From assembly GCA_037952775.1 (NCBI GenBank), contig JBANAY010000003.1, forward strand, positions 3,348,001-3,412,000: a stretch of DNA of 64,000 nt. Direction: 5' to 3'. This document shows positions 45,310-57,385 of this stretch, in pieces. The notes under the pieces were generated by a model, which worked only from the letters and a program-made list of their open reading frames with translations, had not been told where the DNA came from and made no database searches. The stretch's first letter is position 1, and the number at the start of each line of letters is the position of its first letter. This DNA comes from Clonostachys chloroleuca. Taxonomy: Eukaryota; Ascomycota; Sordariomycetes; Hypocreales; Bionectriaceae. The position numbers were made by a program, and so were the translations under genes.

Positions 45310-48300
45310 GAATTGAAGAACCGATAAGAGGGGTACAGTCTTCGGCCATTGTATCAATCCAGGAAGATCACAACAAGTACGAACCAGTGAGACAATGCGC
45401 CACTGAAGTTGTCGAGCTGCAGGCCATTTAAACAACTGGATCCAGAAATACGAGGGATAAGATGTGACGATGGGAATGTGGTGGTGAGCGAGCCCTGCAG
45501 TGGTCGCTCAGTCTCTTCCGTCTTTCGACCTCTTTCACTTGGCCCGATCTTGGCCTGGGAGTTCACCAGAGGTGCTGCCACTTGGAGCTTCAAAGTAGGA
45601 CGATATCTCGAAAGAATCGGTCCCTGCCTTCCTCCTATTCCTTCTACTCTTCCACTGATTGGGCTGTTCGAGCTTCACCCCGAGTGAGCTTTGTCGGATT
45701 CAAGGCCTCAGAGTTTATTTCCTACCTAAGGTTGTCCCCCCTCTCGGAGACTACAGGCAGAGAGGTTGACTGGGTGGCGGAAGCCGCGGTGATGTCAAGA
45801 CCGGAATGAGTTTCCAAGGATCCAAAGGCTCATGGCGGTAAAGCGATATCTCGGTTTCAAATCCCCAAGGGTTTTTTCCAGGTGGAGCATGAAGATAAAT
45901 GTCCAAGAAGTTAGAAAGCCCAAGCTAGGTGCCGTTAGTAGAGGTCGTGTAGATTAATGACAGTGGAGCCGCATCTGTCTGTGCGTACCTACGCCACACG
46001 AATAAGTCGGGTCGGTCGAACTGGTGCAATGGGCGGTCGCGTGTCCCACTAAGCGCCTTCAGAGCAGGGCTTGAGCGCTTATTATATGCGGTGTAAAAAT
46101 TGGGATGAAGGGACATGCGGGGAGGAGGAGTGCTGGGCGGACGGGGAGGAGCAAATTTTTGATACAATGATGATGATGATGATGTTGATCAATTTTTCCG
46201 ACTTGGCGGCCGCTTGACACAGATGGATGGATGGGAGGGATTGCAGAAGAATGGGCGCAGCAAATAGGCCCTAGAATGCCGATTGCAATATCGGGAAATC
46301 CCAGTTTTTTTCTCCGTCGCTGGGCTGGAGCGGGTGATAGGTTTGGCCCAACAAGCACGTCTCGTTGTCACTGGCGCTGGCGTCAGGCTTTCCTAGGCGA
46401 GTTTCGGGATGAGGCCGTAAAGATGCAGTCCCGGTCCGGTAGTCCCTCACAAAGGCTGCGTGAGACCCAAACCGGCGAAAACGAAGCAAAAGTCGACAAA
46501 AATGGAAGACGAAAGGTGTTGGATGAGGCGGATTCAATTATCGCAAGGCTGCCGGGCGTCTTTTTTCGCTGGTTGACTCTTCTTATGCTCACGATGGTAA
46601 TTACCGGTCGGGGCCGTGTCCGCAATCAAGCACTGCCCTACAGCTACCATTTAGTGGACTAGCTTCGGTCTGGCGGGGATGGCATGAACGAATTCACTTC
46701 CACTGCTCCCCCATGAGGGATAAACCCCGACTAACCCGCCCCAAGCGAGTGGTTGGGTGGCTGAGAGACTTGAGACGTCGGTTGGTGGGTGGAGAGACGT
46801 GGATGGACCTGGGACTGAACGATGACATCGTCAAGCAAACCTCGCGCCGGGGGCCAATCAGAGGAGCGAGAACTCGAGTCCCGCCAGGGCCGGACTGGTA
46901 TACCGTTGGTCATGACGAGAAGATGATGGCACACACCAGCGCACACACACACGACATAAGCGCGCCCTCGAAGCAAAAACAAAGCATAAGTGTTGGGAGT
47001 GGCCCAATTAGGAAGACGCGCAAGGCAATTGGTTTCCGGCGGTGATACAAAGATAGCTCCTGGCTAAGTCTAGAGGCCTGGGCTAGAGACTGCTCAGAGG
47101 AAGGCGCGAGCGAAAGTGCTTAGCAGGACCCTTCCAACCCGCCTGCCCCGTTCCCCAGATTCTTTAGTTGGGCGGCAGGTCACGAGCATGAGCTGCTCTT
47201 TCCCTCTGCTCTTGCGTAAGCTTCACCAAGCACATCCATCGTATTGGTGAAGCCGGAACTGGAATTCTGTCCGAATACTGCAATTGCGGTTACGAGGCAT
47301 CCCTGCCGACATCCCGCCGTTGGTGTCGGGCCTATTGGGCTTGTCGAGACCGCTCCATGCTACGAGGGTGTCACGGGTGGCAGATGTATGTGCCTCTGCA
47401 TGTGGCTGACCTCTCCGAGTCTACACCGACATGAGCGCAACAAGGCCAAAACTGGAGCCCGCCGTTTTTTTTTTCCCCAAGGGACGAGCGTTGCGCGCAT
47501 TTTGGCCTTGCCCATGTGCATACCCGTCTACGGGGTAGTGTCAGGTGGCCAGCAAAATGCGCGCATGTGCTGGCTCCGGTTGCTAATAGTGCTCGCTCTC
47601 AACCCGGCCTCGTTCAGTTCGATCAATCCTGCTGCGCATCTGCAATTGCTTGGGGGGCCTGCTTGCTGCTGACTGAAAATGACGTTGCCGCTGAACGCCA
47701 AGACGGAGCCCTTGACCCGTTACCGCACAGATTGTCTGTTTGGCTGCTCAAATAACAGATTTCACCTTGCGTGCTGTCCGAGTCTTGGTTGCGAAGACAA
47801 TCCTGGGAGAGCGGCGGCGCCCTCTTCCACACACAGGGTTAGGTTCGCAGCGGTGGACAACTCGGACTGATTTGGTTCAATTAAGCATGTTTCAGTCGTC
47901 CTCATTACCATCTTATAAACTTACGCCACACTCCACAGTGCGGATGTGTGGCGCGGTAGATTTGTGGTTCGTGCTGCAGTGCCTGATGTCGTGATCACTA
48001 TCTGGCGTTGCACAAGCCTATATCCCGTGCTGCGATTGGCTGCCTCTGATTCCAGTCTATGTATGCATGCCCGTCGTGAACACAACCTCTACCAATGTCA
48101 ATAGCAACGCACAGCATCGCAAATGCGAGTTTCGGGGAATCTAGTCTATTTCTACTGGGCTTTCAAGGTCCCTGTCTGGGATGATCGGCTCAAGCTGAGC
48201 CCCGCAAGACGATAAGATATTGAGATTACCAATCAACAGCATGAACCCGCTCATCTCGAGTTTGACTTGGACATTCTGGTCACGATTTGATCCCAAACTG

Positions 48301-48394
48301 GAATGAGAGTTCTTCTCTGCCATCTTCCCCGGAGTCTTTGATCCCCGTCTTCTTCGTCACCTGAGACATATGTGACTATTTGAACCATTACTGT
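45310..48394. other. Divergent promoter region (3.1 kb)
   Basis: This region is upstream of both the rhodopsin-FucP gene (-) and the MFS transporter gene (+). It contains an ATG-trinucleotide microsatellite and a T run near 47465-47474. ORFs up to 143 codons occur (46231-46662), but none is recognisable. Confidence 0.5.
46167..46184. repeat. ATG trinucleotide microsatellite, six units
   Basis: Six tandem ATG units in the divergent promoter region, about 860 bp upstream of the rhodopsin-FucP start. Confidence 0.85.
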
Positions 48395-50401
48395 ATGATG
48401 GCGCCCGATACGCGCCGACCTCCCTATCCCTATCCCGAGTCCGCCCCCGGCGTCACCTCCGTTGAAGCCGGGAGGCCCGGGATCGAGTATCAGGAACGGG
48501 AATCTGCATCAGAAGAGACACCTTTGCTTTCCGGATCTCCTTCAGGAGCTCAGTCTTCATCAACCGAGAATGGGCAGCCACATCTACGAGCCAACGCAAC
48601 CCCGGATGAGGACGAACCCATCACCCCGGTTGGCTCTCTACGAGCTTCCGTCGTAGGACTCAGTCTCTGGATTCTCATTTTCATTCAAGGTTTGCCATCT
48701 GCTTCGATATTTGCCCTATTGAGAGCCAGAAAACTAACGATGGCCCGCAGCCACTAACATGTCAGGGATGGTTGTGATCCAGGGTGCAATCGCCCACGAC
48801 ATCAACGCATATGACAGAGTGATGTGGTTCACATCCGCATACCTCATATCCATGTCTGCTCTGGGCCCTCTTGGCGGTCGTCTCGCCAGCATCTTCTCCC
48901 CGCGCGTCCTGGTCTTGCCCATAGCCGTCTTTGTTGCATTAGGCTCCTTGGTCAGCGCCTACGCCGGCAGCTTCCAAGTATTCACTTTGGGACGTGTCAT
49001 CACCGGCTTAGGAGGAGCCGGTGTCCTTTCACTAGGAGTCATCCTAGTCTTGGACATGACGAGCAAGAAGCAGCGGGGATTCGTTCTAGGCTTGGTAAAT
49101 GGGAGCTTGAGTCTGGGTGTATCATTTGGAGGCATCCTTTTTGGAGCTCTCCTCCCAGTTCTTGGATGGGTAAGGACACCTCCTTCTGCTCGGATCTTGA
49201 GGTCAATAAGGTAACTGACCATATTTCAACTCCTAAAGCGACCACTTTTCGCCATTCAAACTCCACTTTCTCTTGTCAGTGGTGCAGTTCTCTATCTCAG
49301 CATCCCGCCGCATCCCGCAGAATCCTCTACGAAATCTGGCTCTGCTACCGTATGGCAAAAATTAGCCCGCCTCGACTATCTCGGAGCTTCCCTCCTGGTA
49401 CGTGAGCTTTTTCTATCATAATGCACCTTCTCTAACTACTCCAGACTATCGCCATCGTAACCTTCCTCTACGCCCTCGCTGGCGACATTGAGCCCCTCAT
49501 CCTCCTCCTGTCCCTCGGTACTCTCCTCATCTTCCTCGCAGTAGAGTACCTCGTAGCCTCCGACCCCATCATCCCCCTCAAAGTCCTCTCCTCCCGCGCC
49601 ACCCTCCTCAGCTGCCTCTCCCAGCTCGGCCTCCTCTCCGCCCGCTGGACCATCCTCTTCTACACCCCCATCTTCATGCTCGCCGTCCACGGCCAGTCCC
49701 GCGCCCGCGCCGGCTCCATCCTCCTCCCCACAAACATCGGCTTCGCCCTCGGCGGCGTCCTCGTCGGCTACCTCCACATCCGCCGCCACGCCTCCTACTG
49801 GCTCTCCTGCCTCGTCTCCATCGCCCTTTTTACTCTTCTCATGTGGGCCCTCTCCCTCTGCACCTACCCGGACTCCTCCACCGCGGCCATCATCGCCATC
49901 GTCCTCGGCTCCGGCCTCGTCACCGGCGCCGCCATCAATTACACCCTCGCCCACCTCCTCCACCACAGCCACGACGGCACCAGCTACATCACCACCAGCC
50001 TCCTCGGCACCTTCCGCGGCTTCGGCGGCGCGTTCGGCACCGCAATCGGCGGCGGCATCTTCAACCGCGTGCTGAGGTCCCGCCTCACAGAGGGGTTCCG
50101 CTCCGTCGACGGCGGCGGGTCCCTCACGCCGGCCAAGCGGTGGCTCATCGAGCAGCTCCTCGGCGCCCCCGAGCTGGTCTACGGGAGCGGTCTGAGCCCC
50201 GAGGACAGGGCCGTCGCGGTAGACTCCTATGCGGGTGCCATCAGGTTCGTCTTCCAGGCCGCTACCGTCTTGGGGGTCATCGTTCTCGTCTTCCAGGCTG
50301 GGACGGGCTGGACCGCCCCTGAGAGGGAGGAGGAGACGGAGGATGAGCAAGTAGATGCCCGGGTGGCCGTCATGGAGAATGAGGGAGTGGATGAAGTGTA
50401 A
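48395..50401 (+). CDS. MFS transporter, vacuolar basic amino acid / DHA2-like
   Basis: Four exons, 48395-48689, 48751-49169, 49239-49397 and 49445-50401, with introns of 61, 69 and 47 bp, encode 609 residues. A hydrophilic N-terminus of about 85 residues contains an acidic dileucine motif, EETPLL (40-45), like the vacuolar sorting signals of fungal Vba transporters. Up to fourteen hydrophobic segments follow. MFS signatures include the loop 2-3 motif GPLGGRLASIFSPR and the antiporter-like VNGSLSLGVSFGGILFG. LGRVITGLGGAG and LLGTFRGFGGAFGTAIGGGIF are typical of this subgroup. Proton antiport of basic amino acids or drugs across the vacuolar or plasma membrane is the likely activity. Exon 4 is far richer in C-ending codons than exons 1-3, and its antisense strand stays open for 353 codons. 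Met at 48398 is an alternative start. Confidence 0.87.
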
Positions 50402-50590
50402 ATCATGAAAGCGTTTAATTAGACATAGATTGGTCACTCTGTATAAGGTATCTTTTTTATCATCATAAACGTAAATTTTACATTTCAAATTCTTCACATA
50501 TGCGTTCGTTGACTATCATCTCGTGTCTAGTATTCTAGACGACAAGTCTCGGTTCTGTGATCTCGTCCAGTCTTGCAATAAATCATCTCC

Positions 50591-53500
50591 TCACCCAACA
50601 GAACCACCTCCGGTTAGGAAGAAGTCCAAGTCGCTGAATCCATTATTGACCCGTTGCTCATTTTCTGCAAGCTGTTCCAATAGGCTTAGGAACGGATCCT
50701 TTTCATCGGCCTGCGTAGTCGTGAGGCTCCCGTTATTGCTTCCAGTTCCGGGACTGTGAGCATTCATGTTCGATGCTTGGTAGTTCATCTTGTTTGGTTG
50801 GGTAGTGTCGTCACCATGCCATGCTGCTGGGCTGCTAAATGCATTGGTGGGAAGTGTCCCAAACATCGGATCGTACTGTGCATTGCTGTCGTTCATCAGC
50901 ACCTGTCCGGCATTTCCCGCCCCGGACCCAAAGCTGTAGTTTGGACTAAACGGTCCTCCTGCTGGTGCCTGTGATAGGCCTTGGCCAGCACTGATTTGAG
51001 TATTGGTATGAATCGGGAAGCCGGACGGCTGACCAGATCTGATTTGTTCTGTTGAGCTGCTTCCCAAGACTGGACTATCAATCCCTTCCATCGGTCCTGC
51101 GTTGTGCCGATTGTGTGAAGAAGCGAAGGTATTTGTTGCCGCAAGTACTGCCGAGTGAGCGTTGGCTGCAAGGCCAGCAGTGGCAGAGGTTGACATGGAT
51201 CGGTTGGCGAAACTTGGACGTCGTGGCGATGCCAATTGCTGGTGTTCTGTCTTCAGATCTAGAGCCACTCGTGAAGATACCGCCGAGGCAGTGCTTCCAC
51301 TTGCCAAACCTGCCTGTATTCGGTCTCCAGACGTTCGCGGTGCGTACAAATCGTGCCCAGGAAAGGTATCGGCGGTGAAGTTGACCACGGCATCCGACAG
51401 GCTCAAGTTTGCTGCATCAAATTGAAACGATGGCCCACCCAGGCCGCCAATATTCGAATACCTTTCAAAAAAGTCCTCCAAATGGAAACTCGGGGTATAT
51501 CTCATGTTACCGGTCAGGGTCTTGACCAGTTCAGTGTGGGCATTGTAAATGCCCTGTAGTGTCTCCCTATGGTGTTGAACGCTTGCCCACTCGTAACTCA
51601 GCTCGCTTAGATGCTGCATCTCCCGAGGAAGAAATCGAGAAGAAGAACTGAAAACATTCATCTCGCCAATTGCGCCTTGTTTACTATAGTGTGCCCCATG
51701 AATGTGCACTGTTCCCGCCGTACAGAGGCAATATCCTACAAATGCTGGCCATTCGAGATTTGGCGTCTGCTTCCCAAGCTCTGTTAGTTCAGAAATGGCA
51801 TTGGCGTGCAAGAAACACATGTTGGTTGCCTCAATCTGCCATGATTCGTGTTGCCCGTTACCTGCAAGCTCGGACAGGTCAATTGGTAAAAAGGGGCGGT
51901 AGATCAAGCAGTGGATCAGATGGTAGATGAGCTTGCTCAGAACCAGGGTGGTACTATCCGGATGCCCAAAGAGAGTTTCAAGGCTCGAGAATGCGTCGTC
52001 GTCGGTTCCGGAAGCCCAGGTATCAAGATCTTGGCGAATCTTGGACAGGTTTGATAAGGAATGCCAAGGGAAGTGCGAGTCGCCTCTCACACCACCGGCC
52101 GCCAAGTATCGGTTGGTTACCCCCAAGATACGGGTGATATCGATGAGCATCCCCGTGCTGCCTTGAGACTTTCTGTCGCTTCCCTGGAAATGATGTAGAT
52201 TGGAGCCGGCCTGGAAAAACTCTCCCTCGATGTATCCCGCCGATGGGCTCGGTACCCAAGACGGGAGGCGAAGCATGATAGTTTTATCACTTATGAGGGA
52301 TGGCCTCTTGGAGCCACAGGCAGTAAAACGATCGAGGAGATAACAAGTCCAGAACAGTCGTCTCCTGGTCTCCTTCTCCGTAGATGAGGCCATGCGTTGA
52401 TCGTCCATCTCACGATGCAACTCGAGAGCCATCGCCATTCCGGTCGCGGTTGCTATAAAATTAGGATCAGCTTTGGACGGACCACAAGGAAGCTGTGAAA
52501 TGCAAAACCTACCGAGAAGCATGTATGCCTTTCTACCCTTCCCAGATGCGATGAAGGCCATCACCAGAAGAAGTGCTGCTTGTAAGCCGTCGATGGAAGG
52601 TTCATCAGCATCGATCTCCTTTCTCGAACGAGCAGCATAGTCTTCGCTAAGATTAACCGCTGCTTGATATCCGTCAGGGTGCGCAGTGTATCTAAGAGAA
52701 GTGTGAGCCAAGTGAAACTACAACAACAGAGCGCATCTACCTACCTTGAAGCCACCGCGAACATAGCATTTGCAAGGAAGTCAGGCAGTTGGCCTAACTG
52801 TGCTCGTTGTCGAGTCGTTGACTCATCTAGGATGTGGTAGGGTTTCGCATGATATCGAGAAAAGTAAGTGTCTATCAAGGCTTCAGCCGGCACCAGTGGT
52901 GGGGCTCGCTCCCTACGTGAAGGTCACAATCGGTCAGCATGTATGTTCAAACACTTGAGCCGAAGAATGGTGAACAGACTTTGACTTGGTGATAGAAACG
53001 GGAGTCGCCAAGGTTTCCCCTCCTGTCGGGGATGCTCTAGTATCGACAGTCAACTGCTTGTGCGGTGGCTTCTCGAGTTCCTCATCTGCAGCCTCTTTCA
53101 CGGCTGTAGTCGCCTCCGCTGAACTGGATGAGGAGACTTGCTCCGCGTTCTTCTCTCGTAACTTGGCCTCGAGGCCATCCACCCGCTTCAACAAAGCATC
53201 CAAAACATCTGTTTTGGGGCCTCTCTTCTTGGGTACGGCATCTATGAAGATGGGTCAATACTATTCAGGCAGTCCCCGTCACGGGCAGGGGATAATATTG
53301 GATTCCAATATCTCAACATACCATATATACAAGGGCATTGGAAAACCTGGCATGCCTCGCACGCGGGCCGAAGGCGATTGCATTTGATCTAGACACCAGA
53401 TGTGTAAGCCTCGGCCTTCAAGACAACATAAACCAAATAATCTGGTCAAATATGAATATATGCCAAGATTCTGAGTTGAGAACGAACCTTTCGCTTTCTG

Positions 53501-53676
53501 CAAGATTTGCAATTCATAGATTCGCGTGGCTCGTTGCTCATCCGGCGGGCCGGGAGGCGCTCAATGCCGACCTGAGGCCGGCTCACGGCCACTGTCGCAT
53601 GGGGACCAGACATTTGCGGAAGCGCACCCGAGGGATTGTAGACGGAAACGCTCATGTCCTCAAAAGGGAAAGACAA
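50591..53676 (-). CDS. Zn(II)2Cys6 transcription factor with fungal-specific regulatory domain
   Basis: Six exons: 53676-53488, 53388-53322, 53241-52980, 52912-52745, 52691-52513, 52452-50591; product 908 residues. The binuclear zinc cluster is assembled across the first intron: Cys56, 59, 66, 73, 76 and 81, in CKSCRKRK then [21 protein letters not shown] linker [20 protein letters not shown] and a short coiled coil (about 96-117) follow, as in Gal4-type dimers. The fungal transcription-factor domain lies at about 190-560, with AYMLLG joined to [15 protein letters not shown] and then [14 protein letters not shown]. The C-terminus ends in an acidic, probably activating segment ([22 protein letters not shown]). 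The fifth intron (52453-52512, 60 bp) is a multiple of three and stop-free, so retention would insert 20 residues. Target genes cannot be told from sequence; the adjacent MFS transporter gene is converging, not divergent. Confidence 0.87.
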
Positions 53677-56600
53677 TGCTCTATAAGGCGATCATGGAAC
53701 GCTCAAAGACTGCCGATGAATCAGGAACCGAAAGAGCCAAGTCGGGTTGGGTTGCTAGCAAGGTGGAAAGCGGTTTTGAGAAGGGAAAAAAGATTTGTCG
53801 GTGAGCGAATGTCCTCCGGCGCCGAGATTAATGATAGCTTTAAGACGCAAGTTTCACATTGCCCAGATGCCTGTCTCCATCAGCTCCTGGTGATTAGGAG
53901 GTGGTCTGACGCGCAAGAAGAGCAGTGCCTCCGGGGTAGGTGTTTGTTGCCGGAGTGCCCGTGAGTTATTCAGTCAGGATACTGGACGAAGCTCATATCG
54001 GCCAGCCGTAGGTGTAGTCAGGGATCGCGAGCGAAAACCGAGCCTTATGTCAGAGGAGTAGACCAGCCAGGTCAGGTAGAGGAGCGCAATGGATGGATGA
54101 GTGATTGGATGGAGCTGGGTTGAGCTCAGATCAGGTCAGAGGGCCTGATGTAACGAGCGAAGCCGAGGTCAACCAAGGATGGCGGTAGCAGAACCAATAC
54201 GATTATTGGTTCCCGGAAATCTGTCAGTGGTAGGCAACCAGTTGCTAGGGGTTGCGATGGGCGGATAGATGGGCAGGTCCTCCAACGGGGTGTGTCTCTC
54301 AGCCACAAGTTGCAACGGTAAGTAGGTAGTTAAGTATGTACGTGGGGTGGAATTTTTTTTTCTTTTCGAGAAAGGAACCGAAGCGACCGTATGTCACGCG
54401 CAAGAAGGGCGTCTCGTAGGGATCATTTCACTCGGGTACTATGTAGGTGCAGCAGAGAAATCCGGGGTGAGTGAGGGGGCCGCGCCGATCCAGGAAAAGG
54501 AGGTTCCAAGGTTTGGCTTGCTGGACGGAGTTAAACTAGGGCCTGCGCCTGTCCTAGGTCAAAGACAGCTTTGTTTGCGTGCTTGCGTCGGTGGCCGTTG
54601 GGCGGCAACTAGCTATTAGCAGACGGTGGACTCCTCTGCTGCTGTTTTTATGACCGTTGCTCATGGGGCCTGCTGCATGTCCGTCGTCGGCGACGTAGCA
54701 TCCGTAGTGAGGAGGCTAGGCAGAGCTTACCAGAAAGCATGGAAGGGAGCTGGAGCCAGGGTAAACGAGTGGCCACGGATTGGATGGCTGGACATGGGTT
54801 GGTCTAGCACCTGGCACTGTGCCCACAGCCCCAGCGCCAGGCATGAATCGATGCTGCCGCGAAGACACTGTTGCGAATCTAAGCGGCGTCGGTCAGTCAC
54901 AGCCAGGACCAGAAGAGAGGCAGCGCGGCCCTCGAGGGCGAAACTGGTCCGGGCCATTGATAGTGCGAGGCTGCTAGCCACGACGGGAAAGGACGGCACT
55001 GTGACGGCCCCCTTCGGGTACCGACTCTTACCCCATGTAGGCGAGTAAGGTAGGCACCAAATGAGGACCAGTGAGGGGTTGGAGGGGCATGTGGCCAGTT
55101 GATGCTGTGCGGAGGTGGAGAAGGCCTCAACAGAGGAAGCAGAGCGGATGGACGCATCATGCGGAGGTGGAGGCGCTGTGCTGGTGCTGTGCTGGTGGTG
55201 TGGAGAGCCAGCCGACGGTTTAACGGGCGTCTTGTCCTGCTTGAGCCCTGGCCCGGGGCACTGTGGATGCCCTAATTAGCAGCCTGCCTCCACTGCCAGA
55301 AGGTCCCGACTCCTGTCCAGCAGAGGTGCAGCCCGCTAATTATCGCTGCTTTGGGTGACAGCCTACACACCTACTTCTGCTCTCATCTCCGTGCCTGGAT
55401 CCGCGACCCCCGACCGTCTCAACTCGAGATGAAGGACCCCAGGAGCTGTGACTGGGCCCCTCACGAGCCAGCCTGTTGAGCAGGTCTCTCTATCTTATCT
55501 CTCGTCCTCCACTTTCCCCAGGTTTCTTCGCCGCTTCCTTCGATCCTTCCTGCGCTTCTCCCTCAACACCTTTCATCTCCATCAAGGACCATCTCAGCCC
55601 ACCCACACACCGTCAAAACTAACAAACAGGGGATATCATTCCGTACCTGGGTGCCTGCACTTATATCTTCTCTTGGATCCCTACAAGCCCAACCCATGCA
55701 GGCCACTACAGTAAAAGGCGACCCCATCGTTTAATCGGCCCGCCAAAGCGAGTACTACTATCAGGGTCCCATTATGTCCACATGCAGCCAGACTTCTATG
55801 TCCATTATTGCCATCAAACTGATTCGATTCAACGACTGGCTGATCCTGCTACTGTATCTCGCGCGTAAGGTAAGACGCGCTGAAGCAAGAGAGGGAATCG
55901 GGCAGTCCATCTGTTCCACCTCCTATTACCTGTGATGCCATCATTTTTGGCCTGTGGAAGCCCTGCCGGTTAACCATCTACTCTAATATACGGCCCCCTC
56001 CACATAATACCGTCGGCAATCGCGTGAGTTCCGAGCCCGGATTTAGACAGAGGAGCTTCATGCTTTGACATGCTCCCGTTTTTCATATGTTAAAATAAGA
56101 ATCAGGCACCACCTGCTTGCGGCCGGCCTCCCTCCGTGAAACAGATGCCGACAAATAGATATAGCATGCAGATCGGCAACTATTCCCAGGTGTGGCTGCG
56201 GATTCGTTATCATATCCATTGCCGCTCGAATTGCAAAGAGCCGCCCACCTCCCGGCGATTTCGATTCCAGTCACGCCAATCGAGTTGCCCTTTTAGTCCA
56301 ACGGCTGTGAGTAAATCCCACACAAGGTGAGCCAATCGAACTCCAATTGCGACGGGCCTGGCGTGCCTGAACTAGCTAGCCTCGTCTCATCTTCCAGAAA
56401 GAATCCATCCTGCATCCTCACCGCATTGGCGAATGCCGGATGTAAGATGAAGCACATAGGATATAGGGCCGGCCCACAATAACCCGACTCCCGAACCAGC
56501 CCATCATTCGCCTTGTCTGGGTATTTGCCAAAGTCGCCATCAGCCGGAAAAGGCCTTCTGTCCGTCGGTGATTTCAAGCTGTCGCTGACCATGTGATATC

Positions 56601-57385
56601 GTCTTGTTCAGCCAGAGGGAGGCTTTGACTCCGACGAAATGTTGCTTACACTGCCGAGCTCCCTTTTCCGATCCCTGTCTGCCGGCTGGTCGTTCGGATA
56701 TTGGAGAACAAGGTTATTTTGAAACAACAAGAATAGTTGTCGTGATGTGGTATATCATAAAGTGAGTGGATTGGGTGTATGTTCTTCAGGTTAGGCCAGT
56801 ATATCACCAGCTACCTGTTCATTTAAACTCCAACTATCCTCATTTCTGATTCGTTGTGCGCCTCGTGACCTGCCCCCCCCCCCCCCCCCCCCGAAAAATG
56901 GCAAAATGCACCATTCATCCATCCATATAGACTTGTACCTTGCTTGATTATATGACTTCAACGACCATGAAACCCATTCAGGCGCCCCCGGGAGAAGAGA
57001 AAACAAAGTTCGAAACCATCATTGCCAGACACCTTAGCCAAACTCCGAAAGATAGTGGAATCGTCCACAATATGTGCTTGATGCTAATGAAAACGCACCT
57101 ACCCTCTTGAATTTCAAATAAAACGATGGATAGCCAGGGAATGGGGATCTCCGGGGCAAGACTGGTGTAGTTGAGATGGTATTGATTGGAGGTTGTTGTC
57201 TTGGCTCGAACTCCTCAACGACCAGCCCAACAATAGTCCGGTCTGGAGTCATGGCTAGTGTACTCTTGCTTTGCAAGACCTTGCAAGCATCTGTTGCGTC
57301 CCAGGGGGCTTGCTTCCCATTCTTAATCCGGTAGAGCCTTGAGTCCACACTCATGACAGTCAAGCAGACAGTGATACTGCCTTCT
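53677..57385. other. Long intergenic region (3.7 kb)
   Basis: This holds the promoter of the Zn2Cys6 gene and the 3' flank of the QutR-like gene. There is CT-rich leader-like sequence near 55480-55600 on the plus strand and a C20 tract. A 53-codon ORF follows at 55774-55935, but I cannot support it as a gene. Confidence 0.45.
56873..56892. repeat. Poly-C tract, 20 bp
   Basis: Twenty consecutive C on the plus strand, about 500 bp beyond the 3' end of the minus-strand QutR-like gene. Confidence 0.9.

Noticed and set aside
46231..46662. 143-codon plus-strand ORF in a divergent promoter region
   Set aside because: No family resemblance and located where both neighbouring genes need promoters.
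49436..50497. 353-codon minus-strand ORF overlapping the MFS transporter
   Set aside because: Acidic, low-complexity Glu/Asp/Gly sequence, the antisense shadow of C-ending codons in a clearly conserved transporter exon.
55774..55935. 53-codon ORF (starts MSTCSQTSMSIIAIKLIRF) after a CT-rich leader-like stretch
   Set aside because: The leader is suggestive, but the peptide has no clear feature and could easily be chance.
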